64,000 nt of DNA from Spirosoma telluris (GCA_003259005.1 QLII01000001.1:2620501-2684500); one strand, 5' to 3'; shown: positions 20,316 through 32,301, numbered from the stretch's first letter. Notes: a model not told the origin generated them from the sequence alone. A program made the numbers and translations.

Positions 20316-23300
20316 TTAGAACGTGAGACCAAGTTTGAATCCAACCGGAATAGTCCAGGGTGTTACGTTATAGCGCTCGATACCTTGCTTAAACTGTGTA
20401 CCAGCCTGAGGGCTTGCCTGTGGCTGGAAGGCCATTTCGGGGTCGACATTGATTTTAGCTGCTGTCCACAGGATGATGTTCCGACTGTAGACCGAGAACG
20501 TAGCGTTTTGCAAACCAATCGACTTAACAAATTTCGCGGGGATATCATAGCCCAGCGAAATTTCCCGGAGCTTAATAAAGGAAGCATCAAAAGTAGCCGC
20601 TCGCGTAAAGCTCCAGGGATAGTTATCACCATATGGAATGATTTTGGTGCCCGCTCCACCCAGGTTTTCGGTATAGCCAGTTATGTTACCCTGCGAATCA
20701 TACTGTGCAAGAACCCCCGGATTGAATACGCCATAAGCATAGGTTTTGCCACCGAATTCAAATGGATATCCGCCGTAGTCTGCGGTTGGGCCACCCACAA
20801 TTGGGAAGAAGTTACCATGAATTTTGATATACTGATCCTGATTCTCTACCAGCCAGTTACGGAGCGCATCGCCCGTTCGACCACCAGGGTTGATCAGGTT
20901 ATCCAAAAACCGTTGCGAACGCAGATCCGATTCCATGTAACGGTACGTTTGCGACACAAAATCGCCACCAGAACGCCAATCGAGGGAGAAGTTAAGGGTG
21001 AATCCCTTATAGGAGAGTGAACTCTGGGCACCCAGCATGAAGTTCGGGTTGAAATTCCCGATTTTATTCTTCGTGTTGGTAGCACTTTTGCTCTGCCACG
21101 AACCGTCGTTGTCCAGAATAGGGTAGCCATAATAGGGTGACTTCGCGTCGGTCACGGTAATCACCTCTGCATCGTAAATATCCCCGACTTTATCACCTAC
21201 ATAGGTCCATGCACCACCTTTCGCATCCGTCCACAACGTGTAGTAGGGTATGCCTTCGGCCAGTTCTTTAATGCGCGTAGTATTCTTGGTAAAGTTCGTA
21301 GTCAGGTCCCAACGCAGACCACCTTTGTCGATAATAGTTCCACCAAGCGAGAGTTCAACACCCCGGCTTTCGAGCAGACCTGCATTGATATTTTTAGTTG
21401 TAAAGCCAGATGATGGCGCGATCTGCGACGGAAGAATCTGGTTGCGGTTGTCCGACATATAATACGTTCCGGAAAAGCGGAGTCGGTTGCGGAACATATT
21501 GTAGTCGATACCCACTTCGTAAGAAGTCGCAATTTCTGGCTTCAGGTTTGGTAGCAGAATACTACCCGATTTTGACAGACGCGTTACGCCATTCCAGGCA
21601 CCCGCATCACCCAGGGTTGGGTAGAGGCTGTATGGGTTGGCGTCATTCCCTACCTGCGCTACACCCGCCCGAATTTTAAACATATCGACGGTATTCGGCA
21701 TATGGAACATTTCATTGACTAACAAACTCAACGAAGCCGATGGATAGAAATACGAACGATTGTCGACTGGCAACGTACTTGACCAGTCATTACGGGCTGT
21801 CAAGTCTAAGTAAATCATATCTTTGAAGCCCAGGTTGGCTGTAGCATATGCGCTGTAAATCGCCTTTTTGTACAGGTAATTATTGTACTGAAGGTTGTTT
21901 GGCGCGATATTCTGAATGGTATACAAGCCAGGTATGATCAGACCAGCGCCATTTTTGCTGCTGGTACTCATATCCGTCGACTGTGAGTATCGATTGTTTC
22001 CACCCGCCGAAACTACAACGCTCAGCGCATTGAACCGCTTGGTGTATGTTGCCAGGAAGTCAGCATTACGTTCGTAACGTTTTAGGTTAATCAGACCATA
22101 GGCACCATTGGGCTCACCCGTGTAGCTCTTCGCAATTTTGGTTTCCCGCTGCTCCGAGTAGGTATCCAGCGCATAGCGGCCATCAGTTTGATCTCTGGCG
22201 TAATTTGCCATTCGGCCCGCATGTTGCCGAATACACGATCCCGCACATAGCTGTTATTCACTTCATAGGCCAGGAAGTACGGGTTGTTGTAGTTCCCAAT
22301 GCTTTGCGACTTCTGTTGCAGACCTTCTTTGCCTGGAACCCAATAGTCGCGCAGGTCATTGATGTCGATGTGTGAGCCAACGGCGTATGCCCATTGTAGT
22401 GGGTTTGTTCCCCGTTCGCCAGCAGGCCGGTTGTTGGAGTTGTTCCGGCTGAAATCGAGGTTTGTACTCAACGTTAGTTTGCTACTCACCCGCACATTTG
22501 TGCTGATAGCCAGCGTATTTTTGAACAAATCAGAATTGGGCACTATACCCCGACTGCTCATATTAGAATACGAAAGCCGATATGTGATCTTATCTGAATT
22601 GTTCGAGATCGATACACCGTTTGTACTGGTGATACCCGTTCTAACAAAGTCCCGAATGTTATTTGGGTGCGAAACCAGGGGCGTTGGTATTTGCTTCCCA
22701 TCCGCTCCAACCGGGCTATTCCACTGAATGGCGTTATAGCCTTTGTCTAGTTCGGGACCAACACCACCCGATGAGCTTTCGTCAATTTGCAGAATTCCTC
22801 CTGGATAAGGGTTGTTGCTGGGCGTAAAGGGAAGTATACCTGTAGCAAAATGGGTACCCATTTTCAGGTATTTGTAAGGCTGATCGAATACCGTATTCGA
22901 TGTCAGCGAAACCGTCATTTTCTGCGATTTCGAGCCGCTTTTGGTCGTAATCAGCACCACACCGTTTCCCGCCCGTGAGCCGTATAAGGCAGCCGCGCTC
23001 GCCCTTTGAGGATGGATATGTTCTCAACATCGTCAGGGTTAATATCTGAAATGGCGTTACCATAATCGACGCGGTTGTCGTTACCAATCTGGCTCACGTT
23101 ATTGAGCGAGTTGGCTACCGGAACCCCATCGACGACAAACAAAGGCTGGTTATCGGTATTCAGCGATTTAGCCCCCGGATAATCATGCTCACCGACGAAC
23201 CCGAAGGCCCTGTAGAGCTGATCTGAACACCTGCGACACGACCTGCCAATGAGTTCAGGACGTTTTCCTGTGCCACTCGGCTCAGGTCTTTCCCCTGAAC

Positions 23301-23726
23301 TTCGCCAACCGAATAACCTAACGAACGCGCTTCGCGCTTAATGCCAAGAGCGGTTACAACAACTTCGCCCAACACCTCATTATTTTCAACAAGCTCAACG
23401 TTAATAACCGACTGATTACCAACCGTAATCTCCTGTGTTTTGTGGCCAATAAACGAGAATACCAATACGGCTGTATTGCTATTGACGGAGATAGAGTAAT
23501 TGCCCTTCTGATCCGTAACTGATCCGGTCTGGGTACCTTTAATCAGGATATTGGCCCCAGCAATTGGCTGATTGTTGGTGGCTAATGTAACAGTCCCCGT
23601 TATGGTTTTGGCTGGGTTTCGTTGCGGGGACCCTTTGGCCAGCGCGTGCATAGCACACAGTCCAACCAGTATGGCTATGGTCAGCGTATGCCTAAGAATC
23701 AACTGAAAAGTAGAAATTGGTTTCAT
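20316..23726 (-). CDS. SusC/RagA TonB-dependent outer-membrane transporter, three apparent frameshifts
   Basis: About 1138 residues. It has a signal peptide, a carboxypeptidase-D-like regulatory domain (TGTVTLATNNQPIAGANILIKGTQTGSVTDQKGNY), the plug with EVVVTALGIKREARSLGYS, SGSSVSMIIRG and PLFVVDGVPV, and then the beta-barrel ending in FKLGLTF. Three frame changes, at C5 23172-23176, C3 23002-23004 and CC 22180-22181, are each repaired by one base and rejoin VENISILKGASAAALYGS and ITPEIKLMGRYALD. It imports a ligand captured by the SusD partner, powered by TonB. Its start lies 87 bases after the short anti-sigma-like gene and downstream of the ECF sigma gene, which together probably control it. 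Confidence 0.9.
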
Positions 23727-23812
23727 GCGTGTTCAGTTATGAGATGTTCAATAAATTAAATACAAGGTTAATTAGTAGGACATACACGTTTGTGGAGCGG
23801 GTAGGCTATTGC

Positions 23813-24010
23813 CTATTCCGATTGTTTATCAGATTCTGGCTGACATTCGTGTTGATTTAGTAATTCCGTGAAATAAGCTTCGAGTACTTCAGAATAGGCC
23901 TGTCTATCTTCTGGATTATTCAGACTGGCCAAAAATTCATCGAACTCTTCTTTCGACAGTTTACTGGTGATTAATTGCTCAATAAGGTATGTGGTGCTTT
24001 GCCCTGACAT
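23813..24010 (-). CDS. Short protein resembling the N-terminal part of an anti-sigma factor
   Basis: A 65-residue acidic helical protein (start MSGQSTTYLIEQL). It looks like the N-terminal cytoplasmic part of FecR-type anti-sigma factors, the segment that binds the sigma factor (KLSKEEFDEFLASLNNPEDRQAYSEVL). The transmembrane segment and periplasmic FecR domain of a complete anti-sigma factor are absent, and no frame-shifted remainder fits in the 87 bases before susC. It lies between the sigma gene and susC. Either it is a degenerate anti-sigma factor or a small soluble sigma regulator. It is too short for a firm call. Confidence 0.5.
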   Translation of the reverse strand: MSGQSTTYLIEQLITSKLSKEEFDEFLASLNNPEDRQAYSEVLEAYFTELLNQHECQPESDKQSE

Positions 24011-24209
24011 TACCATGGTGTTTAGGCAGTTTACACATAGTACTGGTAAGGCTGAAAAAAAGACTACTCGTCTACTCAGATTTTATTTTGAGTTCATCTT
24101 GAACCGTTTAGATACGATTGATTCTCGGAGTCTGTGGCCACTAAACTACTTACGGCCTTGCAACACTATAGAATCTACAGTACCAAAAGAATCAAACTTA
24201 CTTAAGACG

Positions 24210-24743
24210 TTAATTAGCCAGATCCACCCGTTCCCGCAACAGCTGTTTTGCTTTGACAAGTTGGTTTTTAACGGTATTCTTAGAGATTCGCAATGATTCC
24301 GCTATTTCCTGATACGATTTTCCCCCTTCTATGTTGAGCAGTAGAATCTGCTTACGTTTATCGGATAGGGCATCAATCGCTTTGTGCAGAAGTATGCACC
24401 GGGTTTCGAGTTCTTCCTGATCGTCTTCGGTGGTTCGTTCCATTCGTTCCATGTACCGCTGCCGAAGCAGTTGGCCTTTTTCCATCTGCTTCATGTAATC
24501 AAATATCATGTTTCTCAGACAGGTGAACAGATAGGAACTGAAATTAAGCTCTGGATTAATGAGGGCCCGTTTCTCCCAAATCTTTATAAATACATCATGT
24601 ACCATATTCTCGGCCTCCTCCTTATCCTTCAGGAGCGAGATGCTGAACTTAAGCGCTGGGGTCCGATAATGCTGATACACTTTAGCAAAAGCCGCCTTAT
24701 CACCCTGAATCGCCTGGTGAATAATGGTTTCGGTAAGACAAGC
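24210..24743 (-). CDS. ECF RNA polymerase sigma factor (Bacteroidota type)
   Basis: A sigma-70 family ECF factor of about 177 residues. Region 2 includes FAKVYQHYRTPALKFSISLLKDKEEAENMVHDVFIKIW, and region 4 includes LLLNIEGGKSYQEIAESLRISKNTVKNQLVKAK, the helix-turn-helix for -35 recognition. The start at MACLTETII (24743) is preferred since a longer frame adds non-conserved residues. In Bacteroidota such sigma factors, with FecR anti-sigma partners, switch on a neighbouring susC/susD operon in response to its ligand. Here the anti-sigma candidate is only 65 residues. The next feature upstream is a 600-base gap and then a plus-strand operon, so the sigma factor might also control that divergent locus. 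Confidence 0.9.
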   Translation of the reverse strand, partial: ACLTETIIHQAIQGDKAAFAKVYQHYRTPALKFSISLLKDKEEAENMVHDVFIKIWEKRALINPELNFSSYLFTCLRNMIFDYMKQMEKGQLLRQRYMERMERTTEDDQEELETRCILLHKAIDALSDKRKQILLLNIEGGKSYQEIAESLRISKNTVKNQLVKAKQLLRERVDLAN

Positions 24744-25350
24744 CATGAGTATAGAAAAGTTAAGGTGGAAATTCAGGAACGAACTAGGGCAATGAAACTC
24801 AACGTGAACAGGTAAACTAGTCAATTACTACTATCTGCTTACAATTCCATTACAATAGAACCCTAAGCAAAAACAGGTAAATTGAACTAATCGCAAAATT
24901 TTTATAAACAAATTTAGAAAACCGCAGAATAGGATTTTGGGCTAATCATGCAGAATGATTTTTGGTCAACTACCCTAGTTAGTTACTTATCTCTCGGTGA
25001 AGGCAACATATTCAAAATAAAATTTGGCCCACCCCCTGAGGTCGCAACAAATATAGACCTGCCTAATTCATATTATTTTCGCTTCTTGCGTAAAATTGCC
25101 TTCAATTTGCGCAAATCCTTCAAATTTCATTCAGGGGTAATACGCTGGCAGGGCTAAATTCCAGGATTAACACAGTATCAGTCATTTACAAAAACTCATC
25201 CTGTATGGATCAAATAGCCTATAACATTGGATTAACACACCTTTTAGAGGACTGAATAGCAGTTCCTGTTTCTGTTAACCTGGAAATTTACCGTTCTACG
25301 AATAGTCCGATACGCCAGCCCGGAAGTATATCAGGAGAACTCTACCAACG
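24744..25350. other. Divergent intergenic region, no gene seen
   Basis: About 600 AT-rich bases between the ECF sigma gene (minus) and the propeller gene (plus). One 69-codon plus-strand frame at 24948-25157 has no recognisable features and I reject it. The region should hold the promoters for both operons; I could not define them by eye. Confidence 0.5.
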
Positions 25351-27635
25351 ATGTCACCGCCATCTCAACTGAATCTGTATCGACATTTTCGGCAATGCAT
25401 TCGCATTGGCGGGATTTCGGTCTTACTTTGGGCTTGCGCTCCAGCCACTCGTTCAGATAAAGGCAATGCCTCATCAACTACCTATACCGATGCCGCTTTC
25501 GAACAGGAGTATCATGAACCCTATCCGGTTGGACAGGAGGAAAAAGCCAATGAAGTACGGAGTATTGCCGTAGATCATCAGGGCTCGGTCTGGATTGCCA
25601 CTGGAACGGGTATATACAGGAAAAAAGCAGGCCAAACTGACTGGACAGCCATGCTGTCACCTACTGAACAAGGTCCTGCCTATGCCATAGTCGTCGATGC
25701 ACAGTCGGTGGTGTGGGCTGGAACCTGGAGCGGCCTCTATCAGTACAAGGATCAAAAACTTATTCAGGTTTCAGGGGTCGAAGCACCCATAGCTGCGGTG
25801 GCTACTGCTCAGGAAGGCGTGTATGCGCTGGGCCGCAGGGCACCTGGCTCGTCAATAAAAATGGGATTCAAAAAAAGAGCTATTCGCTAGCACGTTCTAT
25901 CCGCAACGCGCTGTCTGATAATCAGGGTGGATTATGGATTGCTACCGATGTTGGGCTATATCATGCCACAGACCAACACACGTCTCTGTTCCTAAAAACC
26001 GACGACCTGTTGAGTGCCTCCACTAAAGGAATTGCATTCGATCAGGCTCAGAACCTGTGGGTTGCAGGCCTCGGGGGTATAACCGTTTTGCAGCAGGGAA
26101 AACCAAAAAAAGTTTTGCAACCGGCACAGGGGCTACCGTCGATTTTTGTTACCTGCGTTGAGCGGGCACCCGATGGTAGCCTGTGGATTGGCACCGAAAC
26201 CGGTATTGTTCGGTATCGACCGGATGGTAGCCATTCCCTGCGATTTAGCCGCCGGTGGTTGCTGGATGACCACGTAAACGACATTACTTTCGATGCCCAG
26301 GGAAATGCCTGGATTGCAACCGCGAAAGGGGTAAGCGCGATCAAACATCGATCCATGAATCTGGCACAGAAGCAGGATTACTTCTACGATGTCCTCATGA
26401 AGCGGCATATCCGTAGTCCCTGGATTGCGGGCAATGCCGCTTACCGATTCCAGGAGATATAACTAGCTGGGAGCCGGACGATGATGACAACGATGGCGAA
26501 TACACAGCTAATTATCTGGCGATGGAGTGCTTCCGGTATGCGGCTACAAAAGATCCGGATGCCAGGGGGAAAGCTAAAAAAGCGTTTGGCTTCTTAAAAC
26601 TGCTCCAGGAAGTGACAGGTACGGATGGTTTTTTCGCCCGAACCATCGTGCCCGCCAATTGGACGCAAGTGGACGATGGCAACCGCACGTTTACCCCACG
26701 CGAGCTGGCCGACGAACTGGTAAAAGAGCCTCGTTTCAAGCCCGTTGAGGTTCGCTGGCGAAAATCGACCGATGGCAAATGGCTCTGGAAAGGGGATACC
26801 AGCAGTGATGAACTCTGCGGCCACATGATGGGCTACTATGTCTATTACGAGCTGGTAGCCGATGAAACCGAAAAAGCGGTTATTGGCAAACACGTTTCCC
26901 GAATTGTGGACTACCTGATTGCCAATAACTTCACGCTAAAGGACCTCGATGGCAAGCATACCCGCTGGGGAGTCTGGTCGCCCAATCGCCTGAATCATGA
27001 CCCGACTGGGCACCCGACCGGAATCAGAATTCAATGGAGCTGCTCGCGTTTCTTAAACTGGCCTATCACGTTACGGGCAAACCCGTTTACGAGCAACAGT
27101 ATCGACGGCTCATTGACCACGAAGGCTATCTCGACAATATGGCCAAGATAGGCCAGCAGAACCCAGCCTGGTTCATTTACTTCGATGTCATGCTGGCGGC
27201 TTATGTATATCCTATTCTGGTTCGCTGCGAAACAGATCCTAAAATCCGGTCTTTCTACGAGAATCATATGGATCAATGGCTGGAACAGCGCAAAGCCGAC
27301 AAAAATCCGCTCATCAATTTCCTATACTGCTATTCCCGCGATAAGAAAGTCGAATTAGCGCCTTCCATCGACTTCCTGGTCGATACACCCCTTGACTTAA
27401 TTAACTGGACCGTCGATCATACCAAACGCGAAGATGTGGCCATCGTGCGAACACCGGTACTCGATGAGCTCCAGGTTAATGAGCTACCCCAGCCAGTATA
27501 CGCACGGTTGTGCGCTGGGATAAAAATCCATGGGCTGCCATCAACGGACAACCCGATATTGAACGTGAGCCTGTTTTCTGGCTACTCCCCTACTGGATGG
27601 GCCGATACCTGGGTATGATTGACGATAAGAACTAG
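25351..27635 (+). CDS. Propeller plus helical-repeat protein, paralogue 1 (lipoprotein), four apparent frameshifts
   Basis: About 760 residues, unknown function. A lipobox-like signal (GISVLLWAC) suggests membrane anchoring. Residues up to about 360 form a two-component-regulator-type beta-propeller with repeated W(I/A)xTxxG motifs (GSVWIATGTGIY, GGLWIATDVGLY, GSLWIGTETGIV, GNAWIATAKGVS). The C-terminal half is all-helical with conserved blocks: NYLAMECFRYA, GDTSSDELCGH, DGKHTRWGVWSP, NSMELLAFLKLAYHVTG and FWLLPYWMGRYLGM. It lacks a kinase domain. Breaks at GGG 25830-25832, near 26455, C3 27001-27003 and near 27501 are each mended by one base. It is the most divergent of the three paralogues, and ChbG-like deacetylase follows 30 bases later. 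The helical half could be an alpha/alpha-toroid glycan enzyme, which is inference. Confidence 0.72.
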
Positions 27636-27665
27636 CTATAACGAGAATTACCTGAAAATACAGAC

Positions 27666-28712
27666 ATGATGAAGCCCTTACTAATGCTATTTGTCATTCT
27701 TTGTGCCACTATCGGCGAGACGAGTGCCCAGACCTATGCCGAAAAACTAGGATGGCCTAAAGGAGCAAAAGTGGTTATCTTTCACGTAGATGATGCGGGG
27801 ATGTCGTACCCTTCCAATCAGGGAACTATCAAGTCCCTGGAGCAGGGAGCGGCTACATCCACCAGTATCATGATGCCCTGCCCCTGGTCGGCCAGCTTTG
27901 TGCAGTATGCGCTGAAAAATGGTGTTGATGCTGGCATTCACCTGACCCTAACCTCCGAATGGAAAAACTATCGCTGGAGTCCGCTGGCAGGAAGCAAACA
28001 GGTACCTGGCCTGACAGACCCAGAAGGTGCTTTTTGGCCTGAAGTGCCCGACGTGATCAAACACGCCAAAGCCGATGAGGTCGAACTGGAGATGAAAGCC
28101 CAAATCGACAGAGCCATAGCGATGGGCTTAAAACCAACCCACCTCGACTCACACATGGGAACCCTCTTTGCCGATGAGTTGTACCTCGAACGGTATATAA
28201 AAGTGGGCATTGCCTATGGTATCCCGGTGATGTTTCCGGGTGGCAATGATAAACTGTTGATTGAATGCACGAATTACCCAATCATCAAAAAGCTGCAAGC
28301 CGAAGGCAAATGGAAAGAAGGGATGCAGTTACCCATTCCGGATCTCGTAAAAAAATCAAAAGCAGTAGGCGAAATGATCTGGAAATCAGGCTTACCTGTA
28401 CTCGATGATTTGCACACGATTAGCGGAAACTGGCGTCCCGATACCAAAGAGGTAACACCTGAAGCCTGGGGCCGCTATAAAACCGAGCAATTTAAAGACG
28501 CCCTGACCCGGATGGAACCTGGTCTGGCCATGTTCATCGTCCATAGTACTGATGCTTCTGACGAATTCAAACAAATCTCTTCGTCGGGTGGCTCTCGCTT
28601 AGGCGACATGCTGTCCATGATGGACCCCACCTTAAAAGCGTATCTCAAAAAAGAAGGAATTATCCTGACTACCTGGCGGGAAGTCATGCAACGACGTAAA
28701 CAGGCTAAATAG
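27666..28712 (+). CDS. ChbG/YdjC-family carbohydrate deacetylase, secreted
   Basis: A 348-residue exported protein (signal around MLFVILCATIGETSAQ) of the ChbG/HpnK family, metal-dependent deacetylases that remove N-acetyl groups from chitooligosaccharides or related sugars. The metal-binding and catalytic motifs are visible: FHVDDAGMSYPSNQGT near residue 40, GIHLTLTSEWKNYRW near 95 and THLDSHMGT near 160. E. coli ChbG is cytoplasmic, whereas this one carries a signal peptide and should work in the periplasm. The gene is intact, 30 bases after the first propeller gene, and is followed by a sialidase, consistent with an operon trimming an acetylated glycan. Confidence 0.9.
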   Translation: MMKPLLMLFVILCATIGETSAQTYAEKLGWPKGAKVVIFHVDDAGMSYPSNQGTIKSLEQGAATSTSIMMPCPWSASFVQYALKNGVDAGIHLTLTSEWKNYRWSPLAGSKQVPGLTDPEGAFWPEVPDVIKHAKADEVELEMKAQIDRAIAMGLKPTHLDSHMGTLFADELYLERYIKVGIAYGIPVMFPGGNDKLLIECTNYPIIKKLQAEGKWKEGMQLPIPDLVKKSKAVGEMIWKSGLPVLDDLHTISGNWRPDTKEVTPEAWGRYKTEQFKDALTRMEPGLAMFIVHSTDASDEFKQISSSGGSRLGDMLSMMDPTLKAYLKKEGIILTTWREVMQRRKQAK

Positions 28713-28779
28713 CCCGTTCGCCTATTCCGAAGTGGCCCATAAGCAGATTTCAGGGCTAGTTTCTCCACTATACATATCA

Positions 28780-29968
28780 ATGAAAAAAACAGGCATTCTG
28801 GTTTTATCCCTTTTTCTGGCAATGGGGGCGTGTTTTGCACAGGTAGCTAACCCGGCCATTGTCCGCCAAACACTCATTTTTCCTGGTCAGGACAAACACG
28901 TTCATGGCAGTAGTCTGGTTAACTTACCCAATGGCGATTTTCTGGCGGTCTGGTTTTACGGCAGTGGCGAACGTTCTGCCGACGATGTCAAAATCATGGG
29001 AGCCCGATTAAAAAAGGGCGAAAAAGCCTGGAGCGAGCCATTCGACATGGCTGACACGCCCAATATCCCGGATTGCAATCCCGTCGTTTTTCTGAATAGC
29101 CAGGGCAAGTTATTTCTGGTTTGGATTGCCGTTCAGGCCAATCAATGGGAATACTCCATCCTTCGCTATAAAACCTCTGTCGACTATTCGAAAAGCGGGC
29201 CACCTGTCTGGAACTGGCAGGATAATATCCTACTCAAACCTGGTGACCAGTTTGCGCAGGAAGTGGCCACCAAATTCAAAGACTTACCTCCTAGCACTGT
29301 CGGTTGGGGAGGGTATGCTCCCAAATACGATAACATGATTATTGAGGCCAGCCGGGATGCCGGAAAACGTTCTATTGGCTGGATGACTCGCATAAAACCC
29401 CTATTGCTGGAAAAAGGCCGGATACTCCTCCCCCTCTATTCCGACGGCTTCAATTTTTCGCTCATGGCTATTTCAGATGATGACGGAACGACCTGGAGAC
29501 CAAGCTTGCCCATAGTTGGTCGGGGTCCTATTCAACCAGCCTTAGCCCGCCGAAAAGATGGAACCATTGTCGCTCTCATGCGCGATAGTGGAGACACACC
29601 TACCCGTGTGCATGTCAGTGAGTCGAAAGACCAGGGTGAAAGCTGGAAAGCGACCATGAAAACCGACATTCCCAATACGGCCAGTGTCGAATTGCTTGTG
29701 CTAAAAGACGGACGATGGGCATTTCTGGGAAATGATATTGATGATGGACGCTACCGACTGAGTTTATTTCTGTCGGATGATGAAGGGAAAACCTGGAAAT
29801 GGAAAACCCGCATCGAAGACCATCAGCCAGGGCAGGGCGGCTACTCCTACCCTCCCTCATACAAACCTCCGACGGCCTGCTGCACATGACCTATTCCCAT
29901 CATGAAGGCGGCAAAATGGCAAGTCGATTAATTACGTAGTCGTTGATCCTCAGCGCATTGAAAAATAA
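28780..29968 (+). CDS. Secreted sialidase/BNR-repeat exo-glycosidase-like protein, two apparent frameshifts
   Basis: About 396 residues with a Sec signal (ILVLSLFLAMGACFAQ). The beta-propeller sialidase-like fold is indicated by three Asp-boxes of the form SxDxGxxW: SDDDGTTW, SKDQGESW and SDDEGKTW. HGSSLVNLPNGDFLAVWFYGSGE and MIIEASRDAGKRSIGWMTR are typical of the group labelled exo-alpha-sialidase or BNR/Asp-box neuraminidase. The C-terminal end is shifted at C3 29850-29852 and A4 29913-29916; one base at each gives GYSYPSLIQTSDGLLHMTYSHHEGG and a stop at 29966-29968. The true substrate may not be sialic acid, since many such proteins hydrolyse rhamnose or other sugars. Confidence 0.83.
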
Positions 29969-29995
29969 CTTACTTATCTCTTCTCATTCACGATT

Positions 29996-32223
29996 ATGCG
30001 AATCCCTTATACACGCTTATGGCCCAGTTTAGCTGCGTTCTTCTTTTCGGTAGGACACGAACTGAGCGCACAGGTACCTTATCAGGACAAACCTTTCCTA
30101 CAGGATTATAGCGTCAAATATTATATCAATAAGCCAGCCACCACTTTATCTGGCGTGGCCTGCGACCGAAATGGCGTGATTCAGGTGTTTTCGTCTGAAG
30201 GTTTACTTCATACCGCCGACGGTGATTTTCTGCATCCAGGTACCTTACAACCCGACCAGACCTACCGGTTTATGAAGGATATAAAACTTCAGGCAATCGG
30301 ATCACTGGATCAGCAACTCGTTTACCTGAGCCAGAAAGCGGTAGTGAGTAATGCCTGGGCCGGGAAATTATACACTGAACACCAACTTCCAAAGGCAACG
30401 ATTTTTGCGGGCAAACCCGATCTTACCTTCCTCGTTTCTGATGGAAGCGCTCTACAGGTCGTCAAGGATACGAAGGTGCTTTGGAAAGGGGCGCTCCCGG
30501 CCGATGAAGTAGTTGGTGCTCAGTTTCAACCCACTACCAATGTGTTCTGGATACTCGGCAAAAAATCACTGTATTCCCTTTCGGGTACGGATTTTAAGCT
30601 TGCCAAGGTTCTTGATGGCTCAGGATTCACTGCGTTTGCCCTGACACCAAAGCAGAAGGTAATTATCGGTACCAACGATGGCTATATTGAATTTGACGCT
30701 ATTAGTAAAAAACAAATTGGAACCATTCACCAGAAACTTCCCTGGACGGAAATTACAGCCGTAGCGGAGGTAGGTAGCAAAGTTTGGTTTGGCACAACCA
30801 AAGGAGCCTTTTCAATGCGCCCCGACGGCAAGTTCGATTATTACTACGGCGAACGATGGCTTCCGGCAATCAGGTCATTAGCATTACCGAAGGCCCAAAG
30901 AATTCGGTATTGGTTCTGACGACGTCGGGCCTTGGCAAAATCTGCTTCAAGTCCATGACCCTCCATGACAAAGCCCTGTTTTACGAAGATCAGGTGCGGA
31001 GTCGACATATTCGCAACGGGTTCAATGCCTCGCTGGATCGAATGGAGAAAGGCAATCTGGCTACGGGCTATATGTCTGACTCTGACAATGATGGACTCTG
31101 GACATCGATGTATCTGGGCGGAGAAATTTTCCGCTATGCCGTTACGAAAGACAAGGAGGCCCTGCAAAATTGTCGTGAATCACTCGATGCAATGGAGCGG
31201 CTTTACACCATCAACCCTGTTCCCGGCTTTGCGGCCCGGTCCTTCGAGCGGGCGGGTTATATCAACCAACTGTCGGACCCGGAGCGTTGGCAGCATTCGC
31301 CCCAACCCGGATGGGACTGGAAATCAACGACCAGCAGCGACGAAATTATTGGGCATATTTTCGCGTTCGGTGCGATGGCGGAGTTAGTCGATGACAAAAA
31401 CATGCAACGCCGGGCCATTACGCTCATCGATACAGTGATGAGCCATATCCTGTCGCACAATCTGTACCTGATCGACTTCGACGGAAAACCAACGATGTGG
31501 GGAAAATGGAACCCGGAATATGTGAATGCGTTCCCAATCAATGTGGGCGACCGTAAACTGAATTCATCGAACCTAACGGCCATGCTCCAAACAGCATATC
31601 ACTTCACTAAAAAGGAAAAGTACAAAACGAAGGCGCTTGAACTGTTACAGAAACATGGCTATCTGGAAAATCTGATGCGCCCCATGAGTATCATTGGAAA
31701 AGCCCCGGCAGATGCCGATGAGCACAGTAAGCACATGTCGGATGGCTGGAATCACTCCGACGATGAAATGTACTTTGTTGGCTATTGGGGTTTGTATCGC
31801 TATGCGTTTGACGAGAACTTACGCGCAAAGTACAAACAGGCGATTCTGGATCATTGGCAGGTCGAACGACCCGAAAAAGAAGGAGCCTGGAACATTTTCA
31901 CCGCCCTGACCGGAGCGAAAAACGTGGACATTCCCGAAGCGGCCTGGTACCTGCGGGAGCATCCACTCGACCTGATCGACTGGGAGATCATGAACAGTCA
32001 TCGGAAGGACATTGAGCCAATTGCCCCAAACTTCCGCAATCAGACCATCAAAGAAGTGCTCCCACCTGATGAACGCCCTATTCAACGCCACAATGGCAAT
32101 ATGTTTAGCCTGGATCGTACCCGAGGCAATGGAAACTCAGAACACAGCGCGGGTGATATCTGGCTACTGCCCTACTGGATGGGTCGCTACCTGGGTGTGA
32201 TCAGTGCTCCAGTTGGGAAATAA
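29996..32223 (+). CDS. Propeller plus helical-repeat protein, paralogue 2, one apparent frameshift
   Basis: About 743 residues with a Sec signal (SLAAFFFSVGHELSAQ). Residues about 30-300 form a beta-propeller (GVIQVFSSEGLLH, VWFGTTKGAFSM, then YYYGERWLPG). The C-terminal part is helical with blocks shared with paralogue 3: DNDGLWTSMYLGG, TTSSDEIIGH, DGKPTMWGKWNPEYVN, NSSNLTAMLQTAYHFT, WNHSDDEMYF, MNSHRKDIE, EVLPPDERP and LLPYWMGRYLG. The frame breaks once, at GG 30865-30866. It is very like paralogue 3 (78 bases downstream) and clearly arose by duplication. The paired acidic residues in TSSDE and HSDDE recall catalytic sites of alpha/alpha-barrel hydrolases or lyases, but no known family was recognised. 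Confidence 0.75.
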
Positions 32224-32231
32224 TTTGCGGC

Positions 32232-32274
32232 AAATAATGGGGTGTTAACTGGTAAAGCTGACACTCCATTATTT
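32232..32274. terminator. Hairpin between propeller paralogues 2 and 3
   Basis: 14-bp arms with one mismatch at 32232-32245 and 32261-32274, starting nine bases after the stop of paralogue 2. It is followed by a short pyrimidine tract and precedes the next start by 28 bases. Confidence 0.55.
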
Positions 32275-32301
32275 CATCTATCGGTCAGCGAGTAAACGAT
32301 A

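Noticed and set aside
24948..25157. 69-codon frame upstream of the first propeller gene
   Set aside because: No recognisable features; it occupies the divergent promoter region.
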